Assembly (NCBI RefSeq): GCF_000428785.1
Contig: NZ_AUAP01000024.1
Coordinates: 1-27,917, forward strand
Direction of reading: 5' to 3'
Length of the DNA: 27,917 nucleotides
DNA from: Conchiformibius kuhniae DSM 17694
Lineage (GTDB): Bacteria > Pseudomonadota > Gammaproteobacteria > Burkholderiales > Neisseriaceae
Position numbers and translations under genes: made by a program. Position 1 is the first letter of the stretch, and each line of letters begins with the position of its first letter. Of this stretch, positions 21,434 through 27,917 are shown one piece after another. The notes beneath the pieces were generated by a model that saw nothing but the letters and a program-made list of their open reading frames with translations, made no database searches and was not told the origin of the DNA.

Positions 21434-21808
21434 ATGCCAACGATTAACCAACTCGTACGCAAAGGTCGTCAAAAACCCGTGTACGTCAATAAAGTACCCG
21501 CGCTGGAAGCCTGCCCGCAAAAACGTGGCGTCTGCACCCGCGTGTACACCACCACCCCGAAAAAACCGAACTCCGCGTTGCGGAAAGTCTGCAAAGTGCG
21601 TTTGACCAACGGCTTTGAAGTCATTTCCTATATCGGCGGCGAAGGTCATAACCTGCAAGAGCACAGCGTGGTGCTGATTCGCGGCGGTCGTGTAAAAGAC
21701 TTGCCGGGCGTGCGTTACCACACCGTTCGCGGTTCTTTGGACACCGCAGGCGTGAAAGACCGCAAACAAGCCCGTTCCAAATACGGTGCCAAACGCCCGA
21801 AAAAATAA
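21434..21808 (+). CDS. rpsL: 30S ribosomal protein S12
   Basis: S12 sits at the decoding centre and controls translational accuracy. The 124-aa product starts MPTINQLVRKGRQK and contains TPKKPNSALRKVCKVRL and the loop GGRVKDLPGVRYH. The residues classically altered in streptomycin resistance are wild type: K43 and K88 are both lysine, and P91 is intact. AGGA at 21419-21422 is the ribosome binding site. It is the first gene of the str operon. Confidence 0.98.
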   Translation: MPTINQLVRKGRQKPVYVNKVPALEACPQKRGVCTRVYTTTPKKPNSALRKVCKVRLTNGFEVISYIGGEGHNLQEHSVVLIRGGRVKDLPGVRYHTVRGSLDTAGVKDRKQARSKYGAKRPKK

Positions 21809-21827
21809 TCCATTGACACGGCATCGC

Positions 21828-21875
21828 CGGCTGCCTGAAAGCGGTCGGAGTAAGCGAATGCCTGATTGGGCATTC
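21828..21875 (+). promoter_or_regulatory. Degenerate DUS and hairpin in the rpsL-rpsG gap
   Basis: The 109-bp gap has a one-base-variant DUS (CGGCTGCCTGAA, 21828-21839) and a small hairpin, GAATGCC (21856-21862)/GGCATTC (21869-21875). In E. coli, ribosomal protein S7 binds the rpsL-rpsG intercistronic region to repress the operon. This hairpin is a candidate for the same role, by position only. Confidence 0.4.
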
Positions 21876-21917
21876 ACGGGATTGCCCCCCAACTGAAGAC
21901 ATTAAGGAATTAAAAAC

Positions 21918-22391
21918 ATGCCAAGACGTAGAGAAGTCCCCAAGCGCGACGTGCTGCCCGACCCGAAATTCGGCAGCGTGGAACTGAGCAAGTTCATGAA
22001 CGTATTGATGATTGACGGCAAAAAATCCGTTGCCGAACGCATCGTGTACGGCGCATTGGAACACATTGCCAAAAAAGTACAGGGCAAAGAAGCGATTGAA
22101 GTATTCAACGAAGCCATTGCCAATGCCAAACCCGTTGTGGAAGTGAAAAGCCGCCGTGTCGGCGGTGCCAACTACCAAGTTCCTGTTGAGGTACGCGCTT
22201 CACGCCGTTTGGCACTGGCGATGCGCTGGGTGCGCGATGCCGCCCGCAAACGCGGCGAAAAATCCATGGATTTGCGCTTGGCGGGCGAGCTGATTGACGC
22301 TTCCGAAGGTCGCGGCGGCGCGTTGAAAAAACGCGAAGAAGTCCACCGCATGGCAGAAGCCAACAAAGCCTTCTCGCATTTCCGCTTCTAA
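21918..22391 (+). CDS. rpsG: 30S ribosomal protein S7
   Basis: S7 nucleates assembly of the 30S head by binding 16S rRNA. The 157-aa product starts MPRRREVPKRDVLPDPKFGS and contains the conserved SKFMNVLMIDGKKSVAERIVYGA and ETHRMAEANKAFSH-type end (here EEVHRMAEANKAFSHFRF). AAGGA precedes the ATG. fusA follows after 18 bp. Confidence 0.97.
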   Translation: MPRRREVPKRDVLPDPKFGSVELSKFMNVLMIDGKKSVAERIVYGALEHIAKKVQGKEAIEVFNEAIANAKPVVEVKSRRVGGANYQVPVEVRASRRLALAMRWVRDAARKRGEKSMDLRLAGELIDASEGRGGALKKREEVHRMAEANKAFSHFRF

Positions 22392-22409
22392 TTCTGAAAG
22401 GCAAGCATT

Positions 22410-24512
22410 ATGGCCCGCAAAACCCCGATTAACCTGTACCGCAATATCGGTATTTCCGCCCATATTGACGCAGGTAAAACCACCACCACCGAACGCATTT
22501 TGTTCTATACCGGCCTGACCCACAAACTGGGCGAGGTGCATGACGGTGCTGCTACCACCGACTACATGGAACAGGAACAAGAGCGCGGCATCACCATTAC
22601 TTCTGCTGCGGTAACGTCCTACTGGAAAGGTATGGCGGGACAATTCCCCGAACACCGCTTCAACATCATCGACACCCCCGGACACGTGGACTTTACCGTA
22701 GAGGTGGAGCGTTCCATGCGTGTTTTGGACGGCGCGGTAATGGTGTACTGCGCGGTCGGCGGCGTACAGCCCCAGTCTGAAACCGTTTGGCGTCAGGCGA
22801 ACAAATACAAAGTGCCGCGTTTGGCGTTTGTCAACAAAATGGACCGTCAAGGCGCGAATTTCTTCCGCGTGGTTGAGCAGATGAAAACCCGTCTGCGCGC
22901 CAATCCCGTGCCTGTGGTGATTCCCGTAGGTGCGGAAGAAGGCTTTGAAGGCGTGGTGGATTTGCTGAAAATGAAAGCCATCATCTGGAACGAAGCCGAC
23001 AAAGGCGTAACCTTTGAATACGGTGACATTCCCGCCGATTTGGTGGCGACTGCCGAAGAATGGCGTCAAAACATGATTGAAGCCGCCGCCGAAGCCAATG
23101 AAGAGCTGATGGACAAATATTTGGGCGGCGAAGAGCTGTCTGAAGACGAAATCATCGCCGCCTTGCGCCAACGCACTTTGGACGGCGAAATCCAGCCCAT
23201 GCTCTGCGGCTCCGCATTCAAAAACAAAGGCGTACAACGCATGTTGGACGCGGTGGTGCAATTTTTGCCCGCACCGACCGATATTCCGCCCGTACAAGGC
23301 GAAACCCCCGACGGCGAAAAAGCCAGCCGCAAAGCGGACGACGATGAAAAATTCTCCGCTTTGGCGTTCAAGATGTTGAACGACAAATACGTCGGTCAAT
23401 TGACCTTTATCCGCGTTTATTCCGGCGTGGTGAAATCGGGCGACAGCGTGATTAACTCCGTAAAAGGCACACGCGAGCGCATCGGTCGTTTGGTGCAGAT
23501 GACCGCCGCCGACCGCACCGAGATTGAAGAAGTCCGTGCGGGCGACATCGCCGCCGCCATCGGTTTGAAAGACGTTACCACCGGCGAAACCCTGTGTGCC
23601 GAAGATTCGCCGATTGTGTTGGAGCGCATGGAGTTCCCCGAACCCGTTATCCACGTTGCCGTTGAGCCGAAAACCAAAAACGACCAAGAGAAAATGGGCA
23701 TCGCGCTCAACCGCTTGGCGAAAGAAGACCCGTCTTTCCGCGTGCGTACCGATGAAGAATCCGGTCAAACCATTATTTCCGGCATGGGCGAATTGCACTT
23801 GGAAATCATTGTTGACCGTATGAAACGCGAATTCGGCGTGGAAGCGAATGTGGGTGCGCCGCAAGTCGCCTACCGCGAAACCATCCGCAAGGAAGTGGAA
23901 TCCGAAGCCAAACACGTCAAACAGTCGGGCGGTAAAGGTCAATACGGCCATGTCGTCATCAAAATGGAACCGATGGAACCCGGCGGCGAAGGCTACGAGT
24001 TTATCGATGAAATCAAAGGCGGCGTGATTCCGCGCGAATTTATCCCGTCTTGCGACAAGGGTATCCGCGACACCCTGCCCAACGGCATCGTGGCGGGCTA
24101 TCCTGTGGTGGACGTGCGCGTGCGCCTGATTTTCGGTTCTTACCACGATGTGGACTCTTCGCAAATCGCGTTTGAGCTGGCGGCTTCCATGGCGTTTAAA
24201 GAAGGCATGAAAAAAGCCAGCCCCGTGCTGCTTGAGCCGATTATGGCGGTGGAAGTGGAAACCCCCGAAGAGTATATGGGCGATGTGATGGGCGACTTGA
24301 ACCGTCGTCGCGGCATCGTGCTGGGCATGGACGATGACGGCATCGGCGGCAAAAAAGTCCGCGCGGAAGTGCCGTTGGCGGAAATGTTCGGTTACTCTAC
24401 CGATTTGCGTTCTGCCACTCAAGGCCGTGCGACTTACTCGATGGAGTTTGCCAAATACGCCGAAGCACCGGCACACGTTGCTGAAAAAGTGGTTGCCGAC
24501 CGTAAAGGTTAA
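22410..24512 (+). CDS. fusA: Elongation factor G
   Basis: EF-G drives ribosomal translocation using GTP. The 700-aa product is full length. The G motifs are AHIDAGKTTTTERI (P-loop, about 17-30), DTPGHVDF (88-95) and NKMDR (142-146). Domains II to V follow, including GMGELHLEIIVDRM (domain III) and the domain IV/V stretch GYPVVDVRVRLIFGSYHDVDSS. AAGG lies 11-14 bases before the ATG. Normally tufA follows fusA in Neisseria. Here two terminators close the operon and no tuf is present. Confidence 0.98.
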   Translation: MARKTPINLYRNIGISAHIDAGKTTTTERILFYTGLTHKLGEVHDGAATTDYMEQEQERGITITSAAVTSYWKGMAGQFPEHRFNIIDTPGHVDFTVEVERSMRVLDGAVMVYCAVGGVQPQSETVWRQANKYKVPRLAFVNKMDRQGANFFRVVEQMKTRLRANPVPVVIPVGAEEGFEGVVDLLKMKAIIWNEADKGVTFEYGDIPADLVATAEEWRQNMIEAAAEANEELMDKYLGGEELSEDEIIAALRQRTLDGEIQPMLCGSAFKNKGVQRMLDAVVQFLPAPTDIPPVQGETPDGEKASRKADDDEKFSALAFKMLNDKYVGQLTFIRVYSGVVKSGDSVINSVKGTRERIGRLVQMTAADRTEIEEVRAGDIAAAIGLKDVTTGETLCAEDSPIVLERMEFPEPVIHVAVEPKTKNDQEKMGIALNRLAKEDPSFRVRTDEESGQTIISGMGELHLEIIVDRMKREFGVEANVGAPQVAYRETIRKEVESEAKHVKQSGGKGQYGHVVIKMEPMEPGGEGYEFIDEIKGGVIPREFIPSCDKGIRDTLPNGIVAGYPVVDVRVRLIFGSYHDVDSSQIAFELAASMAFKEGMKKASPVLLEPIMAVEVETPEEYMGDVMGDLNRRRGIVLGMDDDGIGGKKVRAEVPLAEMFGYSTDLRSATQGRATYSMEFAKYAEAPAHVAEKVVADRKG

Positions 24513-24523
24513 TTAAATGGCAA

Positions 24524-24552
24524 GGCTGTCTGAAACGGGTTTTCAGGCAGCC
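24524..24552 (+). terminator. DUS-hairpin terminator after fusA
   Basis: GGCTGTCTGAAA (24524-24535) pairs with TTTCAGGCAGCC (24541-24552), with one G-U and a 5-nt loop. The arms are near-DUS (AGGCTGTCTGAA and TTCAGGCAGCCG). It has no long T-run, and a second terminator follows immediately. Confidence 0.7.
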
Positions 24553-24561
24553 GCAAAATCG

Positions 24562-24601
24562 AAAAATACCGTTTGGACGTTTGTTCAAACGGTATTTTTT
24601 A
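24562..24601 (+). terminator. Second, strong terminator after fusA
   Basis: AAAAATACCGTTTG (24562-24575) pairs perfectly with CAAACGGTATTTTT (24586-24599) around a 10-nt loop, ending in a T-run. Tandem with the DUS hairpin, it should fully isolate the str operon from what lies downstream. Confidence 0.92.
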
Positions 24602-24616
24602 GTGAACTTTTTGAAA

Positions 24617-24656
24617 AAAGAAAATCGGATTTCCCAATTGATTAGGAAATCCGATT
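24617..24656 (-). terminator. Terminator of the barrel-lipase operon
   Basis: Read on the minus strand, AATCGGATTTCC pairs perfectly with GGAAATCCGATT around a 10-nt loop (arms 24645-24656 and 24623-24634), followed by TTCTTTTTT. It lies about 20 bp after the lipase stop codon. Confidence 0.9.
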
Positions 24657-24674
24657 GTTTATTGCCTGCTCAAT

Positions 24675-26210
24675 TTATTTGATAACTTTTGTATCGTTAT
24701 GGAATTTATTCACAGGCTTGATGGTATTACGCCGTGTATCCAGCTCAAAAGTATGCCAAACTGTACCAACTTTATCTTTGGGAACAGAAAACTGGGTTAC
24801 TTTCCGTCCCAAATTATCGCCTTCAGGTAAATTGCGGTTGCCTGCTGTATGTACGCTGACTACTGCACCCGAATTGGATAATGCGCGACTGCTTTGACTG
24901 CTCTGATTACTGAAATCATGCACATAAAAATTGTACACACCAGGTTGGGTAACATTGATACGCGTTTGCTCGGGACGATTGGCACTGCCTACACCGTGTG
25001 AAGTGTCATCGCGATATAACAATACATTGGGATTGCTGTTTAAGCTACCTTTATTTTGGTAATTAACATGAAACCGTTCCGGAGATTGTGCATTAATCGG
25101 ACCGGTTAAATGTGAATCCAAATCAGCAGGACGACTGCCCCAATTTAATACAATATCGGCAGGAGCTTCAATAATGGCACTGCCTTTTGCAAGATAGGGA
25201 TTTTCTTGCACAGTTTTTCTATTATGCGCATTGTATTGTGGAATAGTTGTTGTACCAAAATGTGAAGTATTATTTTGTGTTCTATTAGATAAGGTATTTA
25301 AATTTTGTTGAGATAAAAAATTCTGTTTATTTGATGAATACCATTTTTCAAATGCAGATATTTTACTCATTTCATCTATGATTACTTTTATTGAGTGTTC
25401 TAGTGGAGCATCAGACCTTCTAGCATCAATAAAAATATCCTGACCAATATTCTTGCCAGTCAATCCCCATATTTTCGATCCCGGATTCACAATATCATCA
25501 GTCATAAGATAATTTCTTACATTGTGGTTATATGACTTATAGTAGGCTTTATTTCCAATAATAATAGACCGATTAAGTAAATCATCTAAAAAAATAGAAT
25601 AGTTAATCGAAGCTGAATTGAAAGTTATTGCTTCTACACCATTGGCTAAAGCAGCTATTTGTGCCAAACTGCCGCCTAATGAATGACCAGTTACAATAAT
25701 ATCTTTTTTCTTATATTTTTCTTTCATTTCTTGAAAATATTTAACAGCTTGGTCATGTTGTTTTGTTTTTAGAAAAATAAGTGTCATGTCCGTTTTCACA
25801 TCTTCCCAGTCTGCTGGGTCTGTACCTTCATAAGAAATTACAAGCTTACCTGTTTTTACATTCTTATAAACTCCTGCATGAAAACCATCTGTACCATGTT
25901 TTTCTTCAAGCAATTCCCAGTCATCAACTTTATTTTCACTAGAATAAATAGCATTTGATAATTTGGCATAAATTAAGTCATTGCTAATTAATTTAAATTT
26001 CTTTTGGGTCTCTTCATTATATCCAGAAGTTACAGAGTGAAATTCACCATCGGTTAGACCATGTCTGTAAGCTCCAAGATGCTTTTCATCAGGGGCGTGT
26101 GCAGTCGGGATAAGGAAGTCCCCAAAATCTTTAATCCAATCCATAACACCTGCATGAACATTATTGGTAAAAATAATTGCCATGACAGAAAAAAGAATTT
26201 TCTTATGCAT
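24675..26210 (-). CDS. Secreted class-3-type lipase with C-terminal YfaP/DUF2135-like domain
   Basis: The product is 511 aa. A Sec signal peptide (MHKKILFSVMAIIFTNNVHA) is cut at about residue 20. An alpha/beta-hydrolase of the lipase class 3 / DUF2974 type covers about 70-290. The nucleophile elbow GHSLGG is at 175-180 (Ser177), preceded by the strand KKDIIVT. D238 or D239 (YLMTDDIVNPGS) and H272 (APLEHSIKVI) are plausible triad partners. An Asn/Gln-rich linker (about 295-345) leads to a beta-sandwich-like domain (350-495) with VLNWGSRPADLDSHLTGP, FHVNYQNKG, PEQTRINVTQPGVYNFYVHD and GTVWHTFELD, which resembles the YfaP/DUF2135 family. AGGA precedes the ATG. It lies 15 bp after the barrel gene. 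Codon use is strongly AT-rich compared with the ribosomal genes around it. Confidence 0.8.
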   Translation of the reverse strand: MHKKILFSVMAIIFTNNVHAGVMDWIKDFGDFLIPTAHAPDEKHLGAYRHGLTDGEFHSVTSGYNEETQKKFKLISNDLIYAKLSNAIYSSENKVDDWELLEEKHGTDGFHAGVYKNVKTGKLVISYEGTDPADWEDVKTDMTLIFLKTKQHDQAVKYFQEMKEKYKKKDIIVTGHSLGGSLAQIAALANGVEAITFNSASINYSIFLDDLLNRSIIIGNKAYYKSYNHNVRNYLMTDDIVNPGSKIWGLTGKNIGQDIFIDARRSDAPLEHSIKVIIDEMSKISAFEKWYSSNKQNFLSQQNLNTLSNRTQNNTSHFGTTTIPQYNAHNRKTVQENPYLAKGSAIIEAPADIVLNWGSRPADLDSHLTGPINAQSPERFHVNYQNKGSLNSNPNVLLYRDDTSHGVGSANRPEQTRINVTQPGVYNFYVHDFSNQSSQSSRALSNSGAVVSVHTAGNRNLPEGDNLGRKVTQFSVPKDKVGTVWHTFELDTRRNTIKPVNKFHNDTKVIK

Positions 26211-26225
26211 GATAGATTCCTAATA

Positions 26226-27359
26226 TTAAAATTGGTACTTAATACTGCTAAACAAATTCCACCCACGATAATTCTGTTTATCCAGATAAGGCGTTGAACC
26301 ATCTTTCATCCAAAACCGTTTGGCAGATACGGCAATTTGGCTTTTGGGTGTGATTTGGTATTGATAATTGATACCGATACCAGTTTTGGTACGGGCAGGG
26401 ATATACAGCGCATTAATTGGGTCATAGCCATTGCTTTTGATTTTCAGATAATCCGCCGCAGCACCAATATTGTGCCGTTGCTTGAAATTCAATGAATAGC
26501 CCAAATTCAGCGCGTGTGAGCTGCCGTTGCTGTTAAATGCTTCTTGTTCCAAACCTCCTGTCTGGTTGTTGATGTATTTGTCCTTTTTACGGTAGGCATA
26601 CGAATAACCTCCATAAATACTTTGATAAGGTGTTAAGGCAAATTGCCCGCTAATATCACTTGTCCATAAATTTCCTTTTTGATAGTATGATTGTTTGTTG
26701 CGTTTGGTAATGCCTGAATGCTGGTGCGATAAACCCGCTTGAATTTGCCCACGTTTGCCGGTGCGTGAATATTGCAAGGCAATAATGGTATCATCTCCCG
26801 GATTAATTTTGTCATTTTCCACATCACCATTGGGGTCAAATTCACCACGAAATATCCGGCTGATACCAAAACCCATAGTGTCTTTATCGCTAAAAGAATG
26901 GGCGATATTGATACCGGGGGTAATGTTTAAACCTTCACCCAATCTGGTCTGCCAGACCAAATGTCCGTCCATAATGGCGTTTTTCTCATCGCCAGAAAGC
27001 GTGGCTTTGCCATTGGGGATATTGGCAGACAAGTTGAAACGAAGTGGATAATTTTTATCCTGAAAAGCTGTATAGGCTAAACTTAATGAAGTATCACTCC
27101 AATGTGCTACTCGTCCGTATTGTTCGGGGGACTGATTTTTAGAAAGGATATAAGCACGGCGCAGCCCTACGTTGAAAGTTCCTTTTTGGTATGTCAGATT
27201 GATTGGCATGACATGTTGTTTGCCTTTTAATCCATCTTGACTCTTCCAAAAATAATGATGATTTTCAACGCTGATATCTAGCTGTGCAGGCTGTTGTTGT
27301 GCGTATAGGCTGATGGGAAATAGGCTTAAAATAAGTACGAGTAATTTATTTGGTTGCAT
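26226..27359 (-). CDS. Outer-membrane beta-barrel protein of unknown function
   Basis: The product is 377 aa from the ATG at 27359. It has a signal peptide (MQPNKLLVLILSLFPISLYA) and a mature start at QQQPAQLDISVENHHYFW. The whole length is alternating amphipathic strands with aromatic girdles, such as TSLSLAYTAF, PLRFNLSANIP, TIALQYSRTG-like and IYGGYSYAYRK. It ends SSIKYQF, with the terminal Phe that marks BAM-assembled barrels. There is no POTRA, TPR or plug domain, so it is not a typical TpsB, Slam or TonB receptor. A porin, FadL-like channel or dedicated exporter are all open. The strand count is perhaps 14. A TTG start at 27371 is possible. The lipase is its operon partner and the gene is AT-rich. 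Confidence 0.75.
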   Translation of the reverse strand: MQPNKLLVLILSLFPISLYAQQQPAQLDISVENHHYFWKSQDGLKGKQHVMPINLTYQKGTFNVGLRRAYILSKNQSPEQYGRVAHWSDTSLSLAYTAFQDKNYPLRFNLSANIPNGKATLSGDEKNAIMDGHLVWQTRLGEGLNITPGINIAHSFSDKDTMGFGISRIFRGEFDPNGDVENDKINPGDDTIIALQYSRTGKRGQIQAGLSHQHSGITKRNKQSYYQKGNLWTSDISGQFALTPYQSIYGGYSYAYRKKDKYINNQTGGLEQEAFNSNGSSHALNLGYSLNFKQRHNIGAAADYLKIKSNGYDPINALYIPARTKTGIGINYQYQITPKSQIAVSAKRFWMKDGSTPYLDKQNYRGWNLFSSIKYQF

Positions 27360-27391
27360 ATCTGTATTCAATTGTAGGACGGTTTTGGTGC

Positions 27392-27400
27392 ATTATATCA
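27392..27400 (-). promoter_or_regulatory. Extended -10 promoter of the barrel-lipase operon
   Basis: On the minus strand TGATATAAT gives a perfect TATAAT with the TG of an extended -10, about 33 bp before the barrel ATG. No convincing -35 is visible. It lies downstream of the rpsJ terminator, so the module is transcribed on its own. Confidence 0.65.
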
Positions 27401-27448
27401 AAATATTGTTGACTGTAGTGTAGGTAATTCTTCATGTTTGAGGCAATA

Positions 27449-27488
27449 TTAAAAATACCCCGAATGAAAATGAAAAAGTCATTCGGGG
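27449..27488 (-). terminator. Rho-independent terminator after rpsJ
   Basis: On the minus strand CCCCGAATGA (27488-27479) pairs with TCATTCGGGG (27467-27458) around an 11-nt loop, followed by TATTTTTAA. It comes 10 bp after the rpsJ stop codon and ends the tuf-rpsJ transcript. Confidence 0.92.
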
Positions 27489-27498
27489 CTTACTTATA

Positions 27499-27810
27499 TT
27501 ACTGAACTTTGATTTCCACATCCACGCCGGCGGGTAAATCCAGCTTCATCAGCGCATCGGTGGTTTTGTCCGTCCAGTCCACAATGTCCATCAGGCGCAA
27601 GTGGGTGCGGATTTCCAACTGCTCACGTGAAGTTTTGTTCACGTGCGGCGAACGCAGAATGTCGAAACGCTCGATTTTGGTCGGCAGGGGAATCGGACCT
27701 TTGACCACCGCGCCGGTGCGCTTGGCGGTTTCCACGATTTCCTGTGCGGATTTGTCAATCAGGCTGTAGTCGTATGCTTTCAAACGGATACGGATTTTTT
27801 GGTTTGCCAT
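27499..27810 (-). CDS. rpsJ: 30S ribosomal protein S10 / NusE
   Basis: S10 is a 30S head protein and, as NusE, a partner of NusB and NusG in antitermination. The 103-aa product is full length: MANQKIRIRLKAYDYSLID, ETAKRTGAVVKGPIPLPTK, RSPHVNKTSREQLEIRTHLR and the end DLPAGVDVEIKVQ. Residue 57 is Val, the tetracycline-susceptible state (V57M is the gonococcal resistance allele). The start lies 12 bases after a tuf stop codon, with AGGACAGGAC as binding site, so it is cotranscribed with tuf. Oddly, a terminator follows and rplC does not, so the gene is cut off from the S10 operon it usually leads. Confidence 0.97.
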   Translation of the reverse strand: MANQKIRIRLKAYDYSLIDKSAQEIVETAKRTGAVVKGPIPLPTKIERFDILRSPHVNKTSREQLEIRTHLRLMDIVDWTDKTTDALMKLDLPAGVDVEIKVQ

Positions 27811-27822
27811 GTCGTCCTGTCC

Positions 27823-27917
27823 TTATGCAATCACGCTGGAAACCACGCCCGCGCCGACGGTACGGCCGCCCTCGCGAATCGCAAAGCGCAAGCCTTCTTC
27901 CATCGCAATCGGTGCAA
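27823..27917 (-). CDS. tuf: Elongation factor Tu, second copy, C-terminal end (runs off window)
   Basis: The last 31 codons and the TAA of a second tuf gene lie on the minus strand (APIAMEEGLRFAIREGG ... VVSSVIA). All 95 visible bases are identical to bases 250-344 of the first copy. This one is followed by rpsJ, as the str-operon tuf (tufA) is in Neisseria, although fusA is not its upstream neighbour within this window. Relative to the first copy it lies in inverted orientation. Confidence 0.97.
   Translation of the reverse strand, partial: APIAMEEGLRFAIREGGRTVGAGVVSSVIA

Noticed and set aside
22200..24476. Minus-strand open frame opposite fusA
   Set aside because: Shadow of fusA; composition typical of antisense frames in this genome.
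1..27917. CRISPR arrays, insertion sequences, integrases and toxin-antitoxin pairs
   Set aside because: No regularly spaced repeats, transposase or integrase motifs were seen. The Gcr-type protein is not taken as evidence of a mobile element.

Overview
The window comes from the chromosome of a member of the Neisseriaceae. The ribosomal, RNA polymerase and elongation-factor proteins read like Neisseria orthologues, and the gene order (tuf, tRNA-Trp, secE, nusG, rplK, rplA, rplJ, rplL, rpoB, rpoC, then rpsL, rpsG, fusA) is the one I recall for that family. Short DNA uptake sequences (DUS) are scattered through the intergenic gaps. Every exact site in this genome's own style contains AGGCTGCCTGAA, the form I know as the Simonsiella-type dialect. 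Three of them also contain the overlapping Kingella form AGGCAGCCTGAA. With the GC-rich third codon positions this points to a Simonsiella/Alysiella/Conchiformibius/Kingella-type oral organism. The genus assignment is inference.

Layout. (1) 1-3879, +: the end of one tuf copy, tRNA-Trp, a terminator, secE-nusG, a strong promoter, rplK-rplA, an L10-type leader, rplJ-rplL and an attenuator-like hairpin. (2) 3880-15323, +: rpoB and rpoC, separated by about 2.7 kb. That insert has five small genes for envelope or secreted proteins (including an NlpE-like, His-rich lipoprotein), dRS3-type neisserial repeats and one foreign-dialect DUS. (3) 15322-18247, -: a DUF72/YecE protein and a large Gcr-type 'site-specific recombinase' membrane protein. 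(4) 18408-19972, +: ftsE-ftsX, driven divergently from the recombinase. (5) 20063-21190, -: a tight four-gene cluster of two unknown small proteins and two lipoproteins, one of only 35 aa. (6) 21343-24600, +: a near-consensus promoter, rpsL, rpsG, fusA and tandem terminators. (7) 24617-27400, -: an AT-rich two-gene module encoding an outer-membrane beta-barrel and a secreted class-3-type lipase with a C-terminal YfaP/DUF2135-like domain. (8) 27449-27917, -: rpsJ, with its own terminator, behind a second tuf copy whose visible 95 bp are identical to the first.

The core genes make up the translation and transcription machinery, but the layout is rearranged. rpoB and rpoC are split by accessory genes, fusA no longer leads into tuf, and rpsJ is cut off from the rest of the S10 operon. 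The two tuf copies lie in inverted orientation at the two window edges, so they could serve as recombination substrates. The best candidate for something undescribed is the barrel-lipase pair next to fusA. The repeat-bearing rpoB-rpoC insert comes second.
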